Below, piece after piece: positions 28,116 to 36,400 of a DNA stretch of 64,000 bases. Source of the stretch: Thiothrix sp. (GTDB taxonomy: Bacteria > Pseudomonadota > Gammaproteobacteria > Thiotrichales > Thiotrichaceae); assembly GCA_008015155.1 (NCBI GenBank), contig SSFA01000022.1, forward strand, positions 1 to 64,000, read 5' to 3'. Each line of letters opens with the position of its first letter. Within the stretch, counting starts at the first letter, position 1. A program made the translations under genes and the position numbers. Below the pieces are notes generated by a model that was given only the letters and a program-made list of their open reading frames with translations, had not been told where the DNA came from and made no database searches.

Positions 28116-29543
28116 ATGAAATATATCTCTACTCGCGGTCAGTCGCCTGCTCAATCCTTTAGTGAAATTCTTTTAGGTGGTTTAGCACCCGATGGTGGCT
28201 TATATTTGCCTGAAGCTTATCCACAGCTGACAGAAGATGATTTAACTGCGATGCGCGCGATGAATTATCGCGACTTGGCATTTGCAGTCTTGTCACGTTT
28301 TGCAACCGATATTCCGGCCGCTGATTTAAAAGCGATTATCGATAAAACGTATACAGCTGAAGTGTATTGCAATGTACGTGAGGGTGAAAATCCAGAGGAT
28401 ATTACTCCACTGCATACGTTAGAAACGAATTTGCATCTCTTATGTTTGTCGAATGGCCCAACGCTTGCATTTAAAGATATGGCGATGCAGCTTTTAGGTA
28501 ATCTATTTGAGTATGTCTTAGCTAAAGCAGGGCAGGGCCTTAATATCCTTGGTGCCACTTCCGGTGATACCGGATCTTCAGCTGAATATGCAATGCGTGG
28601 TAAAAAAGGTGTAAATGTATTTATGCTTTCGCCGCATGGCAAAATGAGCCGCTTTCAAACTGCACAGATGTTTAGCTTACAAGATCCGAATATTCATAAT
28701 ATTGCGATTAAAGGCGTGTTTGATGATTGCCAAGATATGGTTAAAGCCGTTTCTAATGACCATGCCTTTAAAGCCGACTATAAAATTGGTGCAGTGAATT
28801 CGATTAACTGGGGGCGGATTTCCGCGCAGGTTATTTATTATTTCAAAGGCTATTTTGCAGCAACCACAAGCAATGAGCAGCAAGTGAGCTTTGCAGTACC
28901 TTCGGGTAATTTCGGTAATGTCTGTGCAGGGCATATTGCGCGCATGATGGGCTTACCGATTAAGCACTTAATTGTTGCCACCAACGAAAATGATGTTTTA
29001 GATGAGTTTTTCAAAACCGGGGTTTATCGCCCACGTGGTTCAGCCAATACTTATCACACTAGCAGCCCCTCAATGGATATTTCTAAAGCCTCAAATTTTG
29101 AGCGCTTTATTTATGATTTAGCAGGACAAGATAGCGCAAAAGTGCGCGAGCTGTGGGCTAAGGTCGACCAAGGCGATGCTTTTGATCTGGCTGCACAGGG
29201 CTTGTTCAAGGGAGTAGCTCAGTTTGGTTTCCAATCAGGTTCTAGTAGCCATGCGCATCGGATTGAAATGATTCGTAAGATTTGGCAGCAATATGGCCTT
29301 ATGATTGATACCCATACTGCGGATGGTCTGAAGGTTGCCTTAGAGCTACGTGAGGCTAATGTGCCCATGCTGGTCTTAGAAACAGCTTTACCCGCTAAGT
29401 TTGAAGAATCGATTCAAGAGGCTTTAGGTCAAATACCAGTTCGCCCCAAAGGAATGGAAAACTTAGAATCTTTGCCACAGCGTTTTGAGGTCATGGAGGC
29501 TAAGGCTGATGAGGTGAAGGATTTTATACGCACTCATATCTAA
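28116..29543 (+). CDS. thrC: Threonine synthase
   Basis: PLP enzyme converting O-phosphohomoserine to threonine, 475 residues (the long proteobacterial/fungal type). The N-terminus MKYISTRGQSPAQSFSEILL is typical, the PLP lysine lies in NGPTLAFKDMAMQLLG, and the phosphate-binding and Gly loops are LGATSGDTGSSAEYAM and FAVPSGNFGNVCAGHIA. It follows hom by 70 bp, with the same direction and pathway. The next gene starts 7 bp after its stop. Confidence 0.97.
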   Translation: MKYISTRGQSPAQSFSEILLGGLAPDGGLYLPEAYPQLTEDDLTAMRAMNYRDLAFAVLSRFATDIPAADLKAIIDKTYTAEVYCNVREGENPEDITPLHTLETNLHLLCLSNGPTLAFKDMAMQLLGNLFEYVLAKAGQGLNILGATSGDTGSSAEYAMRGKKGVNVFMLSPHGKMSRFQTAQMFSLQDPNIHNIAIKGVFDDCQDMVKAVSNDHAFKADYKIGAVNSINWGRISAQVIYYFKGYFAATTSNEQQVSFAVPSGNFGNVCAGHIARMMGLPIKHLIVATNENDVLDEFFKTGVYRPRGSANTYHTSSPSMDISKASNFERFIYDLAGQDSAKVRELWAKVDQGDAFDLAAQGLFKGVAQFGFQSGSSSHAHRIEMIRKIWQQYGLMIDTHTADGLKVALELREANVPMLVLETALPAKFEESIQEALGQIPVRPKGMENLESLPQRFEVMEAKADEVKDFIRTHI

Positions 29544-29550
29544 TGAATCA

Positions 29551-29883
29551 ATGAGTACAGAGCTACCTGAGTTTGAGGCTTTAAAAATTAATGAAGTGCA
29601 GCTTCTTTTGGCGGAGAAGCGCACTAGTTTGGCCATTTTGCGTACAGGCTTAGCCGTCTTAGCCTTGCCTATGTCCATCACTACATTTTTGATCGCTACC
29701 TCTAAATACTACGAATGGATTAATGTCTGGCATTTTTTGCTACCCATTATCATCATTAATATCATTTTGCTTGCTTTAGGTGCCTATTTAATTACTCACT
29801 CGATTAAGAAACTTTTGCACTATGATAAGTTAATTCAAAAGTTAACGGTCAATAATCAACTGCTTAAGCAACTAGTGGACTAG
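29551..29883 (+). CDS. DUF202-like small membrane protein
   Basis: A 110-residue protein. LLLAEKRTSLAILRTGLAVLALPMS resembles the DUF202 start (conserved R-T near the first helix). It is followed by a second membrane helix (FLLPIIIINIILLALGAYLI) and a C-terminal amphipathic helix. It is probably co-transcribed with thrC and followed closely by another membrane protein. No function known. Confidence 0.7.
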   Translation: MSTELPEFEALKINEVQLLLAEKRTSLAILRTGLAVLALPMSITTFLIATSKYYEWINVWHFLLPIIIINIILLALGAYLITHSIKKLLHYDKLIQKLTVNNQLLKQLVD

Positions 29884-29916
29884 GGATTGCTTCAACCAAC
29901 TCTTCAGAGTAAGCAA

Positions 29917-30561
29917 ATGCGTCATTTTTCAGAGATAATACTGCCTGACGAGCAAGCTAGTGAAACACTCTCAGGTATAATTTTGACGATGTCCGTGTTA
30001 TCAGCTTTGCGAGTTACCTCAGGGCAAACCATTGATCCTATTCATTTAGTTTATGCAGCCGCTGGTTCGACTTTGGCTTGGGGTTTTGTAGATGGGATGA
30101 TGGATTTAATAGGTGTCTTAATTAACCGTACCCACACCTATAAAGTGTTGAATAGCTTAGTAAAAGCCCAAAGTTTAGGTGAATTTCGGCAGCACCTAAT
30201 GGATGAGTCACCAAGCTATATTGTGGAAAAGCTAAACGATAATTCTTTAGAGCAAATCCAGACCTTTTTACGCTCACAAGAGCAAACACATCGACCCGGT
30301 TTAAACAGAGATGATTTACAAAAGGCGTTTTATATTTGGCTAATCGTAGTGAGTGCTAGTTTGCCATTAATTATGCCTTTAATTTTGATTAAGGATCATT
30401 TAGTTGCTTTTAGGGTGACGCAGTTTATTTCAGTTTGGATTATGTTTGCAATGGGCTATAAACTTGGTGACTGGCTAGGGATCCATTCGCTATTTTCGGG
30501 TTTATTTTTTGCTGCTTTTGGCGCATTTATTACGATGGTCTGTATTGCTCTTGGTGGGTAG
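29917..30561 (+). CDS. VIT1/CCC1-like membrane protein
   Basis: A 214-residue membrane protein. ETLSGIILTMSVLSALRVTSG and AAGSTLAWGFVDGMMDLIGVL resemble the first helices of vacuolar iron transporter (VIT1/CCC1) family proteins. A soluble middle region (residues 75-130) precedes three C-terminal helices ending GLFFAAFGAFITMVCIALGG. Iron or manganese transport is a family-based guess. I prefer ATG 29917 (MRHFSEIIL) to a TTG at 29887; neither has a strong ribosome site. Confidence 0.6.
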   Translation: MRHFSEIILPDEQASETLSGIILTMSVLSALRVTSGQTIDPIHLVYAAAGSTLAWGFVDGMMDLIGVLINRTHTYKVLNSLVKAQSLGEFRQHLMDESPSYIVEKLNDNSLEQIQTFLRSQEQTHRPGLNRDDLQKAFYIWLIVVSASLPLIMPLILIKDHLVAFRVTQFISVWIMFAMGYKLGDWLGIHSLFSGLFFAAFGAFITMVCIALGG

Positions 30562-30603
30562 TTTTAGTTCATTCTAAAGTTTTAATTTTTAAATGGCATA
30601 TTT

Positions 30604-31077
30604 ATGAGTTTAGCAAAAACTGTTTTTAGATCACCCATCCACTTATTAGCTTTTGGTTTTGGCAGTGGGTTGTCGCCAGTTGCGCCCGGTACGGTAGGTA
30701 CCTTGGCAGCCATTCCTTTGTACTTAATTTTATCCTTGTTTCCCTCTTGGTTTTACCTACTCATGGTCTTTTTTGCTTTCATAGTGGGCATCTGGATTTG
30801 TGGAGAATCAGCTAAGCAATTAGGTGAGCATGATTATGGTGGCATTGTCTGGGATGAGTTTGTCGGTTTTTGGATTACTATGATAGCTGCTCCCAGTGGA
30901 TTGCTGTGGGTGATAGCAGGATTCATAATTTTTCGCATTTTTGATATTTGGAAGCCTTGGCCTATTTATGTGGCTGATCACAAAATACATGGGGGTTTAG
31001 GCATTATGTTGGATGATGTTCTAGCAGGTATTTACTCATTAATGGTTATGCAAGTTTTAGCGTTTTTTCTAGCTTGA
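30604..31077 (+). CDS. pgpA: Phosphatidylglycerophosphatase A
   Basis: Dephosphorylates phosphatidylglycerophosphate to phosphatidylglycerol in the inner membrane. 157 residues with the family start FGFGSGLSPVAPGTVGTLAA, the catalytic/metal segment DYGGIVWDEFVGFW, FRIFDIWKPWPI and the conserved ending HGGLGIMLDDVLAGIYS. thiL, often next to pgpA, is not present. The gap to gltX (212 bp) contains a complex hairpin, listed separately. Confidence 0.95.
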   Translation: MSLAKTVFRSPIHLLAFGFGSGLSPVAPGTVGTLAAIPLYLILSLFPSWFYLLMVFFAFIVGIWICGESAKQLGEHDYGGIVWDEFVGFWITMIAAPSGLLWVIAGFIIFRIFDIWKPWPIYVADHKIHGGLGIMLDDVLAGIYSLMVMQVLAFFLA

Positions 31078-31155
31078 GAAGCTTAATAAAAAATATAGTA
31101 ATTTTTAGGTTCAGCCTGCTATTGCCTCGGTTCGTTTTGAGCATAGTTAGCCATT

Positions 31156-31194
31156 CTCCCAACTAATCAAGTTGGGAAGTGATTAAGTTGGGAG
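31156..31194 (+). promoter_or_regulatory. Alternative hairpins upstream of gltX
   Basis: CTCCCAACT (31156-31164) can pair with the nearby AGTTGGGA (31170-31177) or, more extensively with AATCA, with TGATTAAGTTGGGAG (31180-31194, one bulge). The two structures are mutually exclusive. They lie about 100 bp before the gltX ATG. Either an attenuator or simply a terminator for pgpA; there is no T run. Confidence 0.35.
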
Positions 31195-31289
31195 CAGATT
31201 GAATCAAAGCTCTGATAGAGGGCTAGCCCTAGCCGCACTCTTGTCAAACTGCTACTCTTCGCGCTTCACGCTGTTTTCTTGAGTTAATT

Positions 31290-32705
31290 ATGAAAGTCAG
31301 AACCCGTTTTGCTCCTAGTCCTACTGGCTACCTGCACATTGGTGGCGCTCGTACTGCTTTGTTTTCTTGGTTATATGCTCGCAAAATGGGCGGAGATTTC
31401 ATTTTAAGGATTGAGGACACCGACTTAGAGCGTTCCAATCAGGCTTCAGTCGATGCGATTTTGCATGCGATGGATTGGCTAGGTTTGGATTATGACGAAG
31501 GCCCTTTCTATCAAACCCAACGCTTTGATCGCTATAAGGAAGTCGTGCAGCAGTTGTTAGATTCTGGGCATGCTTATTATTGCTATTGCTCGAAGGAAGA
31601 ACTCGATGCGATGCGTGAAGCGCAAATGGCACGCAAAGAAAAGCCGCGCTATGACGGACGTTGGCGCGATAGCAAAGAAACACCACCTGCTGGGGTAGCA
31701 CCCGTGGTGCGCTTCAAAAATCCTTTAGATGGAGTAGTTGAAATTGACGATCAGGCGCGTGGCAAAATCGTCATTAGTAATACTGAACTGGATGACTTAA
31801 TTATTGCTCGCTCCGATGGTGTGCCAACTTATAACTTATCAGTTGTTGTGGACGACATTGATATGGGCATCACCCATGTGATTCGTGGCGATGATCATAT
31901 CAACAATACCCCACGCCAAATCAATATCATGCGTGCGCTTGGGCATGAAATTCCGGTATTTGCGCATGTACCGATGATCTTAGGCCCTGATGGCCAGCGC
32001 TTATCCAAGCGGCATGGTGCAGTCAATGTCATGCAATATCGTGATGAAGGCTATACCCCAGAAGCCTTACTCAATTATTTAGTGCGTTTAGGTTGGTCGC
32101 ACGGGGATCAAGAGATTTTCTCGCGCCAAGAGATGATCGAGTTTTTTACACTGGATGGCATCAATCGCGCTCCCTCATCGATCAACCCCGATAAATTGGT
32201 TTGGTTGAATCAGCATTATTTAAAAACGCTGCCAGTTGCAGCAGTAGCTGAGCAGTTACAATGGCATTTAGAGCATCAGCAGCTTGATATTAGCCACGGC
32301 CCCGCATTAGAAGAAGTGATTCTTGCGCAGCGTGAGCGCGTGAAGAGCTTAGCGGAGTTGGTCTCAGCTAGTCGTTATTTCTATGAGGATTTCAAAGATT
32401 ACGATGCACAAGCTGTACAAAAGCAGTTTAAGCCAGAAACAGCAGCTTATTTAAAAGCAGTGCAGCTTGCTTTAGCGGCTTTACCGACTTGGGAAGCTGA
32501 GTCTATTCACCAAGCGATTCAACAAGCTTGTGAGGGTTTAGGTATCAAGTTAGGCAAAGTAGGGCCAGCTGTGCGGGTTGCAGTTACAGGTTCAGCTTCT
32601 TCACCTTCGCTAGAAATTACTTTGTCTTTGATCGGACGTGAACGTAGTTTGGCTCGGATCGAAGCAGCGGTATCTTATATCGAAAAAATGCCAGCAAGTG
32701 CTTGA
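31290..32705 (+). CDS. gltX: Glutamyl-tRNA synthetase
   Basis: Class I synthetase charging tRNA-Glu, 471 residues. The HIGH-type motif is [19 protein letters not shown] (residues 9-27) and the KMSKS-type loop is [13 protein letters not shown]-terminal anticodon-binding domain completes it. One of the two usual GltX types (~470 residues); no second copy is in the window. Directly downstream are tRNA-Ala and two tRNA-Glu genes, the substrate of this enzyme. Confidence 0.97.
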   Translation: MKVRTRFAPSPTGYLHIGGARTALFSWLYARKMGGDFILRIEDTDLERSNQASVDAILHAMDWLGLDYDEGPFYQTQRFDRYKEVVQQLLDSGHAYYCYCSKEELDAMREAQMARKEKPRYDGRWRDSKETPPAGVAPVVRFKNPLDGVVEIDDQARGKIVISNTELDDLIIARSDGVPTYNLSVVVDDIDMGITHVIRGDDHINNTPRQINIMRALGHEIPVFAHVPMILGPDGQRLSKRHGAVNVMQYRDEGYTPEALLNYLVRLGWSHGDQEIFSRQEMIEFFTLDGINRAPSSINPDKLVWLNQHYLKTLPVAAVAEQLQWHLEHQQLDISHGPALEEVILAQRERVKSLAELVSASRYFYEDFKDYDAQAVQKQFKPETAAYLKAVQLALAALPTWEAESIHQAIQQACEGLGIKLGKVGPAVRVAVTGSASSPSLEITLSLIGRERSLARIEAAVSYIEKMPASA

Positions 32706-32709
32706 CAGT

Positions 32710-32738
32710 AAGCGCGGATTAATTCAGAATTCGCGCTT
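32710..32738 (+). terminator. Hairpin between gltX and tRNA-Ala
   Basis: AAGCGCGGATT (32710-32720) and AATTCGCGCTT (32728-32738) pair with one mismatch around a 7-nt loop, ending six bases before tRNA-Ala. It could terminate gltX or guide processing of a gltX-tRNA transcript. Confidence 0.45.
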
Positions 32739-32744
32739 CTTCGG

Positions 32745-32820
<76 letters not shown>

Positions 32821-32829
32821 AACCTTCCG

Positions 32830-33060
32830 ATGAACCTGATCAGTGAGTCAACTATGATTTTACTGCTAGGTCGAATAGTATTTTTTGTTGGATTATTAGT
32901 AACAGTAGTCTCCCTAATAGCCGGGTTTAGTTTATTGTATATGAACATCCAAAACTGGGCACAGTTCTGCTTTATGGTAGTACCGCTCGGGTTCATGTTG
33001 TTGTTTGCAGGTTTATCAACTAATGTCTTGTTAGAAGATCGCAGCAATGACAAGAATTAA
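32830..33060 (+). CDS. Small two-helix membrane protein between tRNA genes
   Basis: A 76-residue hydrophobic protein with two membrane helices (ILLLGRIVFFVGLLVTVVSL and FCFMVVPLGFMLLFAGL) and a charged tail (EDRSNDKN). It starts 9 bp after the tRNA-Ala CCA end. An ATG at 32854 (MILLLGRIVF) is an alternative start, and neither has a strong ribosome site. No family recognised. The frame is clean, but such a short hydrophobic frame could be fortuitous. Confidence 0.5.
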   Translation: MNLISESTMILLLGRIVFFVGLLVTVVSLIAGFSLLYMNIQNWAQFCFMVVPLGFMLLFAGLSTNVLLEDRSNDKN

Positions 33061-33077
33061 ATTTAAGTTTTAACGAC

Positions 33078-33153
33078 GTCCCCATCGTCTAGAGGCCTAG
33101 GACACCGCCCTTTCACGGCAGTAACCGGGGTTCGAATCCCCGTGGGGACGCCA
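33078..33153 (+). tRNA. tRNA-Glu (TTC), copy 1
   Basis: 76 nt with encoded CCA. The acceptor GTCCCCA pairs with TGGGGAC, anticodon loop CTTTCAC carries anticodon TTC, and the T-arm is GGGGTTCGAATCCCC. Confidence 0.97.
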
Positions 33154-33184
33154 ACTTTACAATTGAGTTTGACGTTTAAACAGC

Positions 33185-33260
33185 GTCCCCATCGTCTAGA
33201 GGCCTAGGACACCGCCCTTTCACGGCAGTAACCGGGGTTCGAATCCCCGTGGGGACGCCA
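33185..33260 (+). tRNA. tRNA-Glu (TTC), copy 2
   Basis: Identical in sequence to the copy 107 bp upstream, with anticodon TTC and encoded CCA. The flanks differ from copy 1, so only the gene body is repeated. Confidence 0.97.
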
Positions 33261-33423
33261 CTTTAAACACTACTGTCTCTTTCCACTCCTTCTTTTTTCC
33301 CGCAAAATAAGCCAAAACATAAATAATATCTTTGGATAGGTAGTGTGCTGTCTGTGCTAGCGCTTAGCTTGCTTACTCTCAAAGTTATTATTTTAACAAG
33401 ATAAAGAACAATGGAGTTTAGCA

Positions 33424-36400
33424 ATGGGCTTACGCCAGCTAAGTATTTGGCAGTCGGCACTAATCAGTTTTTGGCTTTTATTCAGTAGCTCTTATTTAGT
33501 AGCTGAGGAGCCATCCACGCTCAAACCGCCCACTTATACTAATCAGCAACTCCTATCTGAAATGTTGGTTGTAGATGCGGCTGAGCAGACTTTAGATAAA
33601 GCCCCCGCTTTAGTCGTGACTTTTTCGCAGGATTTGGATGCCAATCAGAATCCTGCTGAACACTTTACCATTACACAAGGGGGCAAGGCTGTAGAAGGCA
33701 CTTGGTCTATCATCAATAGTCCTCGCCGTTTGTATTTCACGCAAATCCAAGCTGATACCACTTACCGCATTCAAATTCGTCCTGGAGTCACAGCCAAAAA
33801 TGGTTTAAAGCTGTTGAAGCCAGTCGATTTCGAGATTAAAACGCGAGTTATCCAAGCTGCCTTTGATTTCACGAGCAAGGGTAGTTTAATTCCTCAACAA
33901 TTGGCAACTGGCCTACCGATTCGGGTGGTCAATGTTCCAGAATTGGATGTAGAGTTTTTACGCGTATCTCCGGATAAATTAGGAGAGGTGGTGAAAGCGA
34001 TTCGCTTGGATGGCAATTTACAATCTTGGGAGTTAGAAGAGATTCACCAAGTGACTAATAGCGTCTACACCATGCGCTATCCCACGAATGCTAAGCCAAA
34101 TGCCCGCGAAACTTTTAATTTGCCTATTAAGCAAATCGAGGCTCTGAAGCAGCCAGGTTTGTATTTTGCGGTGATTCGCCAGCCCGGTCGTTTTACAGAT
34201 AAGGCCTATCGTATTAAGCATTTTATTGTGAGCAATCTTGGTTTGCAGGCTCGGGTTCATGCGAAAACTTTAGAGGTGTTTGTGCACGCTTTAGATTCAG
34301 GCAAGCCTTTGCGTGGAATCAAAATAGCCGTAAAAGATAATCAGGAGAGTATAGAGTTTGTCAGCGATGAGGCGGGGCGAGCCAGTTTTGCAAAGCGTCC
34401 TAGTAAAGATGCGTTTATTACAGCGGTGAGTCCGGATAATCAATTTGCCTTTTTAGATTTACGTTCACCACCTTTAGATTTATCTAGCTTCCCCATTCAG
34501 GGTTTGCCTGACAAGCCGATTGATCCTTATATCTATGCTTCCCACGCACTCTATCGTCCCGGTGATACTTTAAGCCTCAATATTCTTCAGCGCGATCAAG
34601 ATGGCTTGGTAGCTACGCATGATTTGAAGTTAAGTATTGTCCGCCCGGACACGAAAGTGATTTGGGAAGAGAAGCTGACAGCTACCGATGCTGATTTAGG
34701 CTATTACTTGCAACGTTTTACTTTAGAAGAGGATGCGCCCGAAGGGATTTGGCGGGCTGAATTGCGTTTGGATGAGGATCCTAAACTGGTCAGTGTGTTC
34801 GAGTTTAAAGTGGAAAAGTATCGTCCGGAGTATTTAAGTTTAAGCCTAAATAGTGGTAAAAGTTTATTGACGGGTGAGGATAAACAGGTCATTTCTATCC
34901 AAGGTGGTTACACTCATGGTGAACCGGCAGCTCAACAAAAAATTGTGGCGACTCGGAATTTAGAGCTAGACCTGCAACCGCTTGGTTCAGCCTTTAAAGA
35001 TTATCGCTTTGGTGTACCAGAGGACGCCAAACGCCTAGCAAGCACACAGCTTCCAGAAATGAGCTTAGATGCAAAAGGTAATGGGTTTTTGGAGTTTCCA
35101 GTACTAGATAAGGCTATTCAATCTCCCCTGAAAACGCGGGTCACAGCTAGTTTATTAGAGCTGGGTGGCCAACCGATTAGCACCGAGCTTCAACAAAGCT
35201 ATTGGCCTAGCCAACATTTAGTAGGTTTAAAACCTCTGTTTGCCGATGCAAGTGTGCCTGAAAATTCTGAAGCAAGGTTTGAAGTAATTCGTGTTGATCC
35301 AGCTGGAAATTTATTAGCTGCACAGCGTCTAACAGCTACCTTATTTACTGAATCCTATGATTATTATTGGGATTATATCCAAGATAAGGGCTGGCAACAG
35401 CGCGGTATTCGTAACCAATATCCCGTTTCTCAGCAACAAATAGAAATTCCTGCAGGGCAAAAAGGCCAATTAGATTTGGCGGTCACTGCTGGGCGCTATC
35501 GCCTCGAATTAGAGGATGCGGATACTAAATTAAAAACGGCCTATAGTTTTACAGCGGGTTGGCAAACAACTATAAATGCCCAATCCCAACCCAAACGCTT
35601 AGAGCTAAGCCTCGACAAGCCAATGTATCAAGCAGGAGAGACTGCTCAGTTGAGCCTCAATTTGCCTGCTGCTGCCGAGGTCTTGCTGAGTGTTGAAGGT
35701 GGAAAACAGCTTTGGAGTCGGCAAATTAGCTTAGCAGCAGGCAATTCGGTGTTAGAAGTCCCCATTGATGCAGCTTGGCAACAGCATGATTTATATATTG
35801 TGGCCCAAGCTTTACAAACAGCGACTCTGAAGCAGCCTATGACACCTGAACGACTATTAGGTATCTTACCTCTAGTCTTAGAGCGCACTGACAGGCAAGT
35901 GGAGCTTAGCTTAGAGCTACCTGATTTAGTAATGGCTGAGCAAGCTATTAAGGTCTTAGTCCATGCGAAAAACTTAAAGGATACCAATACCTTAATCACT
36001 CTCTCGGCAGTCGATGCACGGGTCTTGCAACATCTGCCACTGCGCAATCCCAATCCTTTCGATTTTTATTTTAGCCCAAGGGCATATGAAACGCGTTTGT
36101 ACGATGCTTATGATGAAATCATTACTGATAATGAGCTAAGTACTATCGTGCCTGCTAGTCAGACGCTTGCGACTGAGCCTAAGCCTCGTTTAAAGCCTCC
36201 ATTGCCACGCCATATAATCGCCTTGGAAGCTGAACCAGTTAGATTTGATGCTGAAGGCAAGGCTGAGGTGATCTTAAATTTGCCAGCTTTTAGTGGTGAT
36301 CTACAGCTAACGGCCACAGTGATGGGTGCAGAACAATTAGGCAGTATTAGTAAGACTATCCAAGTAGGTGTTCCTATCCAGCTCAAAGTAGCAGCTCCAG

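Noticed and set aside
33078..33260. Tandem tRNA-Glu genes as an integration site of a mobile element
   Set aside because: Both copies are complete and the flanks show no integrase or attachment repeat; simple tRNA duplication explains it.
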